Assembly: GCA_032622095.1 (NCBI GenBank)
Contig: CP136066.1
Coordinates: 154,219,152 to 154,283,151, forward strand
Length of the DNA: 64,000 nt
Reading direction: 5' to 3'
Origin: Siphonodentalium dalli
Lineage: Eukaryota; Mollusca; Scaphopoda; Gadilida; Siphonodentaliidae
Position 1 is the stretch's first letter. Every line of letters starts with the position of its first letter. Both the position numbers and the translations under genes were made by a program. This document shows positions 1 through 11,649 of the stretch, piece by piece. Under the pieces are notes generated by a model. That model was not told where the DNA came from. It did not search any database and was given only the letters and a program-made list of their open reading frames with translations.

Positions 1-790
1 TCCCTTAGAGCCTTGACTTTGCTTTGCAACTTATCTACTGCTAGTACAAGCAAATACCTCCCACCCGCTAAGCAGCTGACAAACTACAAGAGGAAAATCA
101 ACCAGGTTTCCATCTCCTTGTTTGCGAAATATGTGTCATGGAAAGTAATCCGGTAAATGTTAGAATTCAACGAGTCTATTGCGTGATGATGAAACTGAAC
201 GAACCTGTATGATGTGACGGTTTGATAATTTGTTGGATATGTCCTCTTGCGGACTGGGCAGCAAATGCTATTGGTCAATGAGATCCATTTATACTTACTT
301 TTAGAACGGTATACATGAGACCCAATGTATCAGTAGCTCCGTTCTTGTAACCACGCCTCGTTGATAGAGGGTAACTAACGATTTGTATCAATATGAGTTA
401 TTTGATGAGATATGTCTCCGAATTGGTTAATTGGTTAATTATGTTATTCGCGGTCGCATTTTGTTACAAATAGCCATAGAGAGTGCCAAGTATACTTAAA
501 TGTCGTGTTATTTATATAACCTACACAATTCCCTTATTCTTTTCGCAAAGATAGTCAGACAGCCATCTGCCTTAAATCAATCATGTTTATGGTGAAATAA
601 TTTGCACGAAATGCCACCGATTTCGAAGAACAAATCTTACTAAAGCGCGAATTAATGCAAAATGTGTCGATCCTCTCACTCGTGGGTACCAATCTGGTTG
701 TCATTGCAATAGAACTGACCAATGTTACGTCCTAGTATTGCAAAATGATATGAATATAATAGGACTATTGGTTTTATAGACATTTCATTG
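1..790. other. Unassigned AT-rich DNA
   Basis: No coding region, repeat or RNA gene can be supported here. Short open frames on both strands lack family motifs and splice signals. Confidence 0.5.
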
Positions 791-794
791 CGGC

Positions 795-1475
795 GGTGGT
801 GTTAATTGTGGCATGACAGATTTTACAATTTCCATCCATATACCGGCCACCGTATTGGCAGCCATCTTGGGGTTAATATGTCACGTAGTAACCGCCGACG
901 GCATGAAATTATCGTACATACAAATTTTATCCACCCACGCTGCATTATAGTCTTTATGCATATAAAAATTGGGGCCAGGAGGTGCTTTGTGTACCGGTTT
1001 CACTTAAATTTTCTAGTCGATGGATCGGGATATATATATTACATAAAACTCTAGCAGTTTATCAACGGCCGTTGTGTTAGTTAAGTCATTATGGCAAGTA
1101 ATCGTGCATTCTTACAAATTTCACAATTCCCACCTATATACCGGCCACCATATTGGCAGCCATCTTGGGTTATTAGGCCAGTTTTTAAACAAAGACGGAA
1201 CGAAATTACCGTATACACTAATTATCTCCACCCTTAATACATTATTTTCATTTTTGCCTCCCGGAAGAAGACAAAATGCATTTCAGATTATCTTTTTGGG
1301 GAAAAATTATAAAAACAATTAAAAACTTGAGTCAGGAGGTACATTATGTAATATTGTTACTGGAATGCTCGACCGTGTCGATCTACACATATCTATTAGA
1401 CAATACCTTAGCAGTCCATCAACGGTCGTTGTGTTAATTTCGCAATTTGGCACATAATCGTGCGTTCTGTGTGCC
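795..1475. repeat. Imperfect tandem repeat, ~300-360 bp unit, two copies plus a partial third
   Basis: The phrase ACCGGCCACC followed by ATTGGCAGCCATCTTGG occurs at 842 and again at 1140. The unit opening GTTGTGTTA...AATCGTGC occurs at about 1070 and again at 1429. The two main copies differ by indels. ORFs at 806-1054 and 1074-1322 are by-products of the repeat rather than genes. Such 'GCCATCTTGG' tandem repeats are common intergenic sequence in mollusc-like genomes (established pattern; species inferred). Confidence 0.75.
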
Positions 1476-2269
1476 TTACACCACAGCCTGACGCCTCTCA
1501 TCTTTAGGGGGGAGGGTTGATTTTTCTGCCTTTGATAAAAAATAATGCGACCAACAGCGATAAGTGATATATTAGATCGTAGCTAATTGGCAGTAGTTTT
1601 CCATGGTATAAAATAATTGGGCATAACTATCTTACTTCTGATTTTATAAGGAACGAAAGACAACGCTTTGCGTGAATCGTCGTATTCTTCTCACCCTAAA
1701 AATTATTTGACGTCACATGACGTCATGACTCGCTCCGAGATTCAATTGTTACATGTATTACCTTACTCTGGTTATCGCCCCATTCACATGTATCAAAATT
1801 GGACGAACATCTCTTCTCAAAAGGTGTGAATATACTCTGTCAAATATGTCGGCTTTATTTAAAAAATGACCGATTTTATCACCAGGTGTCTCAATAAAAC
1901 CACGCAGTGCGAAAAAAGTCCGCCTATCTGACAAATCCAACATACGGATTCCGAAAGTTAAGTGTTCATGCTAACCAAAAATGTAGGTCTCATAAATTCC
2001 TTCTCCAGGCGACACCTATGTCCATATTTGCCTAGACTAGTTGTTCTGTATTACACAACAGTATCATATCCCAGCTCTTGTAAGCAAAGCAAATAATTCA
2101 ACATCTCACTTTATGACTGGAATTTACTGAGACACTGACACAATAAACTTCTTGTTATAATTTGTGAGAATTAATTGGCTCAATTAAGTCTAAAATTCCA
2201 AAATTACGCCGAAAACACCAATTAAAACTAACAGGTTATTCGAGTTTAAGACAGCCTGATCACAAAAAA
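1476..2269. other. Intergenic stretch upstream of the Mutator-like gene
   Basis: Nothing recognisable is present except the paired CRE-like sites annotated separately. The stretch is AT-rich with no repeat of note. Confidence 0.4.
1708..1725. promoter_or_regulatory. Two consensus CRE/ATF palindromes
   Basis: TGACGTCA occurs twice, at 1708-1715 and 1718-1725, separated by two bases, so the centres are 10 bp (one helical turn) apart. They lie about 545 bp upstream of the putative start of the Mutator-like transposase. TGACGTCA is the full CREB/ATF consensus. Function here is inference; chance alone would rarely give two adjacent perfect copies. Confidence 0.35.
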
Positions 2270-4649
2270 ATGCAGCCGGTGAATGATATTGTTATAGATG
2301 ATGACAGTTGCAGATACGTAAGGGTACCAAAGGACAAATATGACATGGTTACCTCAGATATCGCCGCTCCAGTTCATCCAGCAGACAACCAAGAAACAAC
2401 AGTAAAACGTCTACGACCTCTGATCAAGGAAACATCTGATGTCAAAGTTCTTGCTGAAAAGGAAACAGATACATGGTAAATATACACATTCAATATTTAC
2501 TTGCAATAAATTGTCTAAACTCATAATTAAAATTGAATAAATGATCCCAACTGTCACCATAAGAAGGATTAACTCTCATTGATCTGCTTGAAAATGCTAA
2601 TTAATGCATAAAAAGAAATAGGATTACCTCCCTTTGATTGAATTATCTCCCCAGAAGTGGCTTGCCCCCTACAGTCATAGATATCACAGTATAATACAAA
2701 CATCTTGTATAGTATACCACATCAGATATCAGTGTCACTCAACAATTAAGAACTTAGCACAGTTACCCCCCCCCCCCCCAACTACAAAATAATGGTTGGA
2801 TATTTCTGTAATGCATGATATGCAACATATAAACAACTGAAGAGCCACAAATCAATTTAACATATTTATCCCATTCATTTAGACTTGAATGGCTGTTTTT
2901 TTTTTACTTTTCAGGGCTGAGAATGATAAATATCGGCTTGTGCACGTCAAACGTATGACCGATATGTGGAATGACGTGTTTTCAGAGCATCGACGCATCT
3001 ATCCAAATTGCCTTGGGTATTTATCATTTATTCCGGGTGCCGAAGACAGAAGAGGACTAGTCTGCAGAGAAAAAGTTGGCTGCAATATATGTAGTTACAT
3101 TTCTAAGTACTTTATATTATACGATGAGATTGAAACTGGCAACAAAGGGCGGAAATCTGCCAGAATTAATGAAGCCCTGCAGATTGCTCTTACACAGATG
3201 CCCATCGGAAATACCAATGTTCGAAAACTGTTGATGACGTGTAACATTCCACCACCGTCTGGGAGAGGCATGCAAGTTGCACCAAACAAGGTGTGCAGAC
3301 AAATAGTAGAGGTCAACAGATGATTTGGGGCACACCCGTGAGGAACTGAAGGAAGTGATGTTATAAACATTGAATCGGATGGAATTTACTCAAATCCACT
3401 ATATTCTGGAGTTGGACGAACACCATTCCAGCCTGCAACACAGTGTTTATACCTACATGTTGAAAACATGACCCACAAGAAACAAGTTAAAGCACTCACA
3501 AACAAAAGCAAGCTGTGTGCAAACCATGGTAAACACAAACATGGAAATGACTGTTTGGCAAATTCTTCCAAATGCAGTGCTAATCTAAAATCAACTGATA
3601 CAATTGGAAATGAGAAAGATTGGAACACTGAATGTTTAGAACAGCTGAATTCCAGTGGTCTGTCTGTACATTACCTGACAACGGATCAAGACTCAAAACC
3701 ATTCATGGGTGCAGAGCAGTTCTACAACTCAGGTAAATCATCCATCAAGCCTGAGCAACTGTATGACACTCGACATCTTTCTGCAAGTATAAGGACAAAA
3801 ATTTAAAATTCTGTTCCTGTTATCGACATCATGACAAAACTAAAGCGGAGAGGAAGAAGGTATGCAATGGCTTCTCCGATGACTTAATGGCACGATGTAA
3901 TAGCGAACTCAAGAAGGCGCACAAACAATTTGGAGTGGACACTACAAAGTTATTGTGTGCGCTGACATACATTGTTGACAGTATAGTGGACTGTTTCAGG
4001 AAGACACAAACTGTGTGGACAATATTCGTTTGCCTGCAATTCAAAAGGGACTTGGCGTATAAAAAGCAGATACCTACACATCGATTTCAAAATAAATAGC
4101 TCCAAAATATCCGAAGACAGACTACGTGAGTGTGTGAACTGGCGACTTGGACGCGATGCACTTCTGAAAACAAAATTTGGGACGACAACCCAAAAATGTG
4201 AAGCTGTAAACAGAAGTATCAGGAGGTCTGTTCCGAGATCTACAACATTTTCTAGGAATTATACAGGGAGAGTTCACAGCGCGGTTCATTCAGTTAATAA
4301 CGGTCCAGGCGAATCGATAGTCAAACTGTGCCAAAAGTGTTTGTGTACTATATCACCGGGTTCTCATTCTGCAAAACAGCTGAATCAATTGCAGAACAAA
4401 TCGACACAAGATAAATTGAGACAAGAAACACCTGACTTCAAAGCTAGGAGAAATAAACGTCGCTTCCAACTCTTCAAAAGTTATAAGGACATTCAGAATA
4501 ATAAAGATGACACTTATGAGAAAGAAACATTACCGTTGAAAACACTAACCGAAATAAAAAATGCTCCCGCGGATAAAAATAAACGAAAAATTAAACGTCG
4601 TCATGAGGACCACACATACAGTTTACGGAGAAAAAAACAACGTGAGTAA
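2270..4649 (+). pseudogene. Mutator-like transposase relic (two exons, frame-broken)
   Basis: This is a relic of an animal Mutator-like transposase (PF20700-type), the enzyme that would cut and reinsert its own DNA element. Exon 1 (2270-2475) encodes an N-terminus containing RYVRVPKDKY. A GT-AG intron joins it in frame to exon 2 at 2915 (WAENDKYRLVHVKRM). Exon 2 shows the family Cys pattern VGCNICSY and MPIGNTNVRKLL (2915-3320), then SDGIYSNPLYSGVG with a candidate catalytic Asp at 3378, YLTTDQDSKPF around 3670-3700, CVNWRLGRDALLKT (4134 on), TFSRNYTGRVHSAVHS, NNGPGESIVKLC and a basic C-terminus. Damage: stops at 3321 and 3339 bounded by two compensating shifts, a shift near 3782 and another near 4000-4030. 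It is inactive as it stands. No terminal inverted repeats were identified. Family assignment is confident; completeness of the original element is not. Confidence 0.85.
2476..2914 (+). other. Intron of the Mutator-like transposase
   Basis: The donor is G/GTAAAT at 2476 and the acceptor TTTTCAG ends at 2914, preceded by a T-rich tract from 2895. Splicing restores a TGG codon across the junction and removes the TAA that ends exon 1's open frame. The 439 bp intron includes a C12-13 run near 2767. Confidence 0.75.
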
Positions 4650-4690
4650 CATAATCTTACTTTTAAAATATTTATATCATGCATGGTGGT

Positions 4691-4715
4691 TCTGTATCTG
4701 TATCTGTATCTGTAT
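4691..4715 (-). repeat. Hexamer tail of the LINE at 4765-5640
   Basis: TCTGTA is repeated four times on the plus strand, reading (TACAGA)n on the element's strand. It lies about 50 bp beyond the reverse-transcriptase stop codon. CR1/Jockey-related LINEs often end in short tandem repeats instead of poly(A), so this is read as the element's 3' terminus (inference). Confidence 0.55.
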
Positions 4716-4764
4716 GTGGTTTCAGTGCAGGATCCTGTCGGATGTATTGGCACACGGGATGAGA

Positions 4765-5640
4765 CTATGACTTGGTGTTAGATGTTGTTTCGTCCTCTGA
4801 TGGAAGTAGAGAGCGCATAGAATCCTCTTCAAGAATAGTCCGTGGAAAGTAGGAATTTCGGAATTCTGCACGATCAGCCTTAATAATTTCGTATGGTTTA
4901 GAGTTTATACACACTAGGCTTTGCACAAAGTTATTTGCAGTGAAGCCGTCGAATTTTTTGGCCTTGATTTTTCTCCCACTTTGATGTTTAGGTCTCAAGA
5001 GTCCTTTGGTGTCGATAGCTGGGACCAGTCCATCCACTATCTTGCCAAACAATTGCACTCTTTGGTCTGTCCTCCTGCCTTCCAGGGTCTGCAGCATGAG
5101 ATGTTTCCGCATGTTTGTTACAGCTCCTTCTTCTCTAGATGTATAATCACCGGTGATAAACCTTACTGCCCTCCTCTGTATCCTCTCCAAATGTTCAATG
5201 TCTCTCTGCAGATGAGGGTCCCATACGACTGCTGCATACTCTAGTTTGGTGCGCACTAGTGTCTCATACGCGATTTGTTTGCTCTTTCCTGGTGCTCTTC
5301 TCAGGTTCCGGAGAATAAATCCTAGAGTGCTATTTGCCTTGCTTACTGTTTTACCGATGTGAGGTGACCAATGCATGTCGTTGGATAATGTGACGCCAAG
5401 ATATGGGCTTTCTGTTACCTGTTGGAGTAGGTGATTGTCCAATTTGTATCTAAATGATGATGTTGGCTTGATGGACAAAATATAACATTTCTTGGCATTG
5501 AATCGCATGCCCCATCGGTGTGCCCAGTTTTCAAGGTGTTCTAGGTCACGTTGCAAGGTGATGTGGTCGTTTTGGTTGTTGATCGATCTGTAGAGCAGAC
5601 AGTCATCGGCGAATAGTCTTACCTGTGATGAGACGCAGTG
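4765..5640 (-). pseudogene. 5'-truncated LINE reverse transcriptase (Jockey/CR1-like), C-terminal part
   Basis: This is the C-terminal half of a non-LTR retrotransposon polymerase. The frame begins abruptly at the catalytic core (VRLFADD, residues ~13-19 of the open frame). It continues through the thumb and connection region: WGMRFNAKKC, YLGVTLSND, LGFILRNLRR, ETLVRTKLEYAAVVWDP, LERIQRRAVRFITGDY. It ends at a stop at 4765. Motifs before FADD (palm A and B, endonuclease) are absent, so the copy is 5'-truncated near 5640, as expected from incomplete reverse transcription. The open frame is otherwise undamaged, suggesting a fairly young insertion. A (TACAGA)4 tail follows at 4691-4715. A weak candidate target duplication ACCAC flanks it. 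It sits directly beyond the Mutator relic. Confidence 0.9.
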
Positions 5641-5645
5641 GTGTG

Positions 5646-6902
5646 GTGACCAAAACATGTTTGAATCTCTTGCACGTGTTGCGCTTCATGTTGTCGCTCC
5701 CCGTCTCCAGCGTTAAATGGTTGACCTTAATGCATAAAGTATTGTGACAGAGATGGCTCACTTCTTTGCCTATAAATTCAGGATTAATAATGGTCCACTC
5801 TTTAGAAATCAGAAATGCAACATCGGTGTGCTAAATAAGGATCCGATCCTGGCAATGCTGGATCCAAAAGCATCCATGACACTCGAACACGGCCATATCT
5901 CCCAGATTTTCCCTTCGTCCACACACGACACTCACTCTCCGGACTATTTTGCGATGAATCTAACATTTTCTTCCTTAAATCTTGCCAAAATGACACCATT
6001 ATTACTTGTAAATCATAAAATATGAAACTAACAACTTACCATGGAGACACGTGAATTTAAAATTTTCGGCGGTTTTTCCTATAGGAATCAGAACTAAATG
6101 GTTTCCCATAGTCGACAGTGTTAACGTTTCAGCCATATTCACAGAATTTCAGCCTCCGAGCCATTCCAGTGATGTTTACCCAGTCAGACTGACACCAGAT
6201 CATCCTGAAAATGCAAGAAAAACCAAAGGCCATGTGTTTACTTTTCGAAATAATTCCTCAGGTGTAAGACAGGTTATCCCGCAGCAAAATTTTACCTGGA
6301 AAAACCCAGAAATACCACAACTAGTTAAATAAATTTCACACTCACAAAAATCCTTTTCCCAATTAATTCACCAGTTTAAATTATTTAGATATGATGTACA
6401 AATCAAATAAACAAGATCTCATCATTAAATAATGGATCACATGTATGAGGTGAAGGCCATTCTTCAATTATCCTTCACCTTTAGCATTCCACGGTGTATT
6501 CGATAGTGACTCTGGAACATATTTAGCTCCCTGATTCCTAAATCTGGGCCCACACCACAAAGACACAAACATGTAAGAAATTCTAAAGTCAGGTCCAGTG
6601 TGGATGGGCTTGGGGAAGGCGGATGGCATTGTACACAGTCAGCCCAATAATCCCACGGCATATATTGCCAAAATCTGCATTGCGTTGTCACTTGATATAA
6701 TAGTATGCTCAAACATTCGAAGATGTATTCTATGGGTTGTAAATATTGTTTTATTGGCTAATCTTGTCTAGAAAAATTAACACTGAATTTCCCATTGAAG
6801 TGTTGCCACTTTACCTACCTCTTAGTTTGGCTCAATGGCTAACCCCCTAGCTTATTATGTATATATATATTATCTTGTGTTATGTAGAGCTATTTGTTAT
6901 TA
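5646..6902. other. Unassigned stretch
   Basis: Several 65-93 codon open frames exist on both strands (5744-6025, 6051-6332, 5802-5999 minus) but none has a recognisable domain or convincing splice sites. I see no repeats. Confidence 0.4.
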
Positions 6903-7358
6903 TTATACCCCCGCAACGAAGTTAGGGGGTATACTGGAGTCAGCTTGTCCGTCCGTGGACACAAATTTGTCCGGAGTTTTTCTCAGTCATTTTTTGATCA
7001 ATTTCCGTGAAACTTGGCACAGACATCAACCACCATGGGAACCTGTGCACCTGCGATTATGACGTCTGTCGGACTTTTTTTTGTGGAGTTATCCCTCCTT
7101 TTTCGACTTAGAAAATGTTCGCAACATGTATACTTTTGTCCGAGCTTTTATTCCTACATTTTTAGATCAATTTTTTAAAAACGTGGCACAGATATTTAAT
7201 ACCATGGGAACTTGTGCACCTGCGATTATGACGTCTGGCCGACATTTTTGGTGAGTTATACACCTCTAGTTTAGTATCGTTTTTGTGAACTCATGTCCCA
7301 CAACGACCCAAGCCATACCTGACAACAGAAGTGGTATGCGGCATCCCGCTAGTGTTTG
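6903..7358 (+). repeat. Tandem-unit interspersed repeat starting CCCCGCAACGAAGTT
   Basis: The repeat starts with CCCCCGCAACGAAGTTAGGG and GTCCGTCCGTGGACAC and ends near GGCATCCCGCTAGTG. Inside are two diverged ~165 bp units, each containing ACTTGGCACAGA-like sequence, CCATGGGAAC and GTGCACCTGCGATTATGACG (7036-7062 and 7201-7231). Repeats of this form are widespread in mollusc-type genomes. It has no coding potential. Confidence 0.7.
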
Positions 7359-10300
7359 TTTTTATATAATCAGGCCGCGTTGTATCGTATAGTATAGGGC
7401 GACTGTGTCAGGCCTCTATTAAGGCATCCTCGCCTTCTGACGTCAAGATAAAACTATTTTCCGTTAAACTCGGGTTGACAATGTTGAGAGTAATTATTCT
7501 CTGACTGGAAGACGCCATTATCCTGTTACATTTTAGTCTTCACGTGATTCCAATCAGTCATGTGACGTGACGCTGTCCATATGAATACGTCTTTCAGCTT
7601 ATCTAAACTTTGTGGCGTAAGGTCAGGACATTGAGCTTTTTCTGAAGGTCAAAGGTTAATGCAGGATTGAAAATACTCATTTCTCCTTATTTCATTCTGT
7701 GATATCTAGACAAATTATATAATACTTCTGATAAAATACATTACCATATAAATATTTTTCGTTGGACGGGCATCTACGGATCAGGAAAATGGTCGAGTAC
7801 ACTCGGCATGCCACGCCAGTACTCATTAATAGGCCAATATAAATAGATGCCAGATTTACATACAACTTTTTCAGAAAAATGGGTCGGGAGGGCGAATTAT
7901 ATTTTTTATACGGTATTTGATTCTTCCTAAAATAAAGATATTGAAGCAATATCAAATAAAGATATTGAAGCAATATCCATCTTATATACGTGTAATATAT
8001 ACAAGGGGATTTAGATTGTCTAATTTGATCAAAATAGACCGACTAATGAGTCATTGAAATACAATTTGACGGTCAAATTAAAAGATATCTGAATTTTTTT
8101 TAAATAGGGACTTAAAATATGGTCGGGAGAGAATGAATGACCGGTACATAGAGCAATTTTTATATTGGCCACATTGTAGATACTACTTACACCCAATTGA
8201 AAATGGACGTTATTAGCCACAATTGTTGTCTTGTTATTTATAAGATAGATAGTTAAGCGAGGTATTATCTGGTTCTGTTTCAGCCCAATTTTAGAGAGAG
8301 AAAAAAATGGACGAGGCTATTGGGCCGGGTCCCCCGTTTATGGATGGCATTGAACGAAATTTAATTATTTCCAGGTGGCTGCTATGGCTAACTCTTGCAA
8401 CAGAGCCGAGTGATGTCAAGGTCAGATGGTAAACAAACTTCGCAGGGCAAACCATATATCCAAATTTCAAATGACGCTGGGCAGTCTGACAGTCGCGTAT
8501 TTTTGGCACTTAAGGAGGCGCCTCATCGTGAATTTTCAAAAATAATCTCATTTTAAACAATCAATTTGAAGAAGTACTATTATTGTTAATGTCATGCTCA
8601 CTGTTGTTATTCCTTCTCCATCCACACAATGGCATTGGTGACACATAATTTGAAACACTGGCTGAAATTGTGGTTGAGACTGAGCCTCACTTAAAACATA
8701 ACTTTTTAAACTGTTGTTTTGGTCAATTCTGCTAACAACATACAAATCATCATCTTCTCTAAACAACTGGATAAGATCATCATATGAAACCTCATTCAGA
8801 TTAATTCCATATAAAATTTACGTACTTTAGAGGAAATGCAATAAATTAAGGACTTTTCGTAAGTATTCTGTCTTATATCCTTAACATTATAGAAAATTTA
8901 TTTGATTTTCCCTTCTATATTTTATCGAATAAAAAACGCGGTCAGTAGCTTTTGATCAAGACCACATTATGTCAACTTTATTGAACTAAGTATTGATTAT
9001 TTTACGTTCTTAGCACACGCGTATATTATTTTATGACTTTTAATTGGTTGAAAACAAGCCAGTTATCGAAACGCATGTGGATCAGCTGTTGCCATCCACG
9101 ATATCCTTGTTGCCATCCAGGATACAAGATTGGAAACCGCCTGTTCGAATTACATTTTATATGTAAAAAAAAAAAACATCACCCTTGTGATATATCATGA
9201 TAATCATGTCAATAGCAATCCGTATGTTAAAGCGGTGAGTTCATATTATTTATGATTTAGACATTTGCTCACTTTATTAACGACAAGCCCCTAATTTGGT
9301 GTAGCTCTAATGAGTGCGTCAAAAACTCGTAATTTTCGTGGTGATGCATGTTAGTTTAAGCGATTTGAGTAATAGACCGTGTTTGTATGAGAAATTCTTG
9401 AACATATATATTAAAGACATATTATGTACTTGTTTGGGTGCGTGACACTGGTACGTTACTATTCGGGCGCTATGCCAACTGGCGAAATGTATATTCTACT
9501 AACATCGCCGAAAATTTCAAGGAAATCGACCATACCACTCCATAGAAAACATCGTCTGAACTGCGCTCAATTGTAAATATTTACATCCCGATTCGGGACG
9601 CAACTCTCGTTAATAAACTAACACAAATGATTTTTCCATCGAGAGTCATTGCATGTAATTAATATATAAGAATCACGATGTGTGTTGTCTAATTGGATTA
9701 ATATTCGTAAAAAGTAACTACTTTGAGCATGTTTATTCTCAATTTCAATTTGAGCACCATATCGGAGTGTTTTACATCACTTTAAAACATTGTAACCATG
9801 GCTTGTCTGACAAAAATAAATGTACAATTTCTTAACAATCATTTCGCCCCACCAGAATCATATAGCAATAAGCATGACTCGCCAGCAGAATAATAGGGTC
9901 ACTCATCCTGGTGGCTATATAGAAGGAACTATACATGTATTATTTAAAACATTCAAACTTGTACAATCATGATATGTGTCCCGCTTTGGATCGTTCAAGG
10001 AATGTCCAATTTACTGATCATAATTAATGACATTGTAATTTGTACAAATCACACAGATTCAGTTCTATTGTTTCGAAACAGCATGGCATTTTTCACCAAA
10101 AAAATTGGATGTCATATTTTAGTATATATCACAGAACCAATTGGAGCAATATCGACATTGCACCAAATCGGGACCTTTATAACTTTCCCATGCTCTCCCG
10201 CTCTGACATCAACTACCATCCGCCGTGTGAACTGTCCACGAGATGCACGTATTCTTAGATGTCCACAGGGCACAATAGCATGATTTTTGCTTCGTTATAA

Positions 10301-11640
10301 AGTGACCGGGGCTGTTAACTGAGATCGAATGAATGGATGGACATGGTGCTTTTAAAGGGAACTGAGCCATGGCGACGACATCTGAATGCATCCTCGTCAG
10401 ACTTGTCCTTTGACAGAAAGAAGAATTTCACCTTCATTTCGGAAATGTCCAAGAAAGAAAATCATTTGGTTCTTGGATCTGAGCCTTTCCACACTTGACA
10501 CTATCGACAGCTTTCCGTTGAACGTTTCCATCAAGACCGTCGCACGGACAATTGCCGTGGCCAGCTTCAAAATAATTCCATGTGGCAGCATGACCGTATT
10601 ACTTCTCGTGAATCGGTTCCTATACTGACTATCTGTCCAGGAGTGTATGCTTGATCTTAGATGATATATAGCTGGACTGATATGAATATGAAGTTTTCCA
10701 GTATCGCCAGAATCGTTGGGGCGTTGTGGGCTGTTGTGTCCGATATACAGGCGAAACTTTGATGTTTTAGAGCCAAGCAGCTTGTGTCAGAACAGTGTAG
10801 TTTACATGTGTAGTTTTCAGAGAAATCCATTATGACGATTATTTAATTTTCCGGGAGATTTTCCTTAAGTCTTTTCAATTCGCTAGAACGCGTACATGCC
10901 CGCTCACAGATACGTTTATTGTGCTTGACAAAAGGCCTATACTAACCATGATTATGGATGCCAAATTCATTGTTGGATATAAATCATTGCGACTCACACA
11001 GCCCCATATATTTTATGATTTTTGTAATGTTAGACACGTTATCAGAGTCAATTTAACAGAATTCGGGGCTATTTCCTAAAATAATGAGTGATATCGCTAC
11101 GAAAGAGCAATCGGATTGGTCCGTTCTTGTCAGAAGAACATACTGAGATAATCAAAACATTATGTCTCAAGATTTGAAGTTACCTTGCTATAATATCAGT
11201 CTATATCTGATGGATAATAATAATACTGATAATTTGTTCGTGCACATGAAACAATTAATGAACACATACTGAGCCACTGCCTCCATTAATTCTGAGTTTT
11301 ATACATATAGGTGCCGACCGATTTCTTTAATACATGGGGACCAAATTTCACTCTTAAGATCCTGAACCCCAATTTTGGGGTTCATCCTTTTTTGAAAGTT
11401 TTGAATTGACCATATGCACCAATGTCACATACAGGTATCATTTCTGATATGTTCTATAGCATAGCAATGGGGTTGACCTCAATGAGCTCTTAAACCGTGA
11501 CCTGAGGCCAACATTTATACTTTTATCTTATCCAGTATAGTGTATATGTTACAGGTGTTCTCATTTTGAATTCATAGCATGAATCGCTTTTAAATGACAT
11601 TGAGTACAAAAACGTTATGAGTGATTGAATTTCCGTATTA
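7359..11640. other. Long unassigned stretch
   Basis: About 4.3 kb without a supported gene. A 24 bp unit (AAATAAAGATATTGAAGCAA...) is duplicated exactly at 7930-7953 and 7954-7977. Open frames at 8548-8766 (minus), 9969-10283 and 10386-10628 carry no family motifs. An ATG in good context at 8307 opens only ~41 codons. Degenerate coding sequence around 9960-10640 cannot be excluded. Confidence 0.35.
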
Positions 11641-11649
11641 TCTGGAGAT

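Noticed and set aside
4642-4730. GTGAGT donor at 4642 followed by a TTTCAG acceptor at 4725 that would extend the Mutator protein
   Set aside because: The acceptor lies in the 3' untranslated part of the minus-strand LINE, so joining the two would be accidental; the family also normally ends near the basic tail already present.
8307-8432. ATG in good context opening MDEAIGPGPPFMDGIERNLI
   Set aside because: Only ~41 codons, no convincing donor site and no partner exon.
8548-8800. Minus-strand frame with FREDDDLYVVSRIDQNNSLK
   Set aside because: Protein-like in part, but preceded by an in-frame TAA without a usable acceptor and of unknown family.
9960-10640. Possible receptor-like pseudogene
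   Set aside because: Several medium open frames overlap here, but no frame gives consistent motifs.
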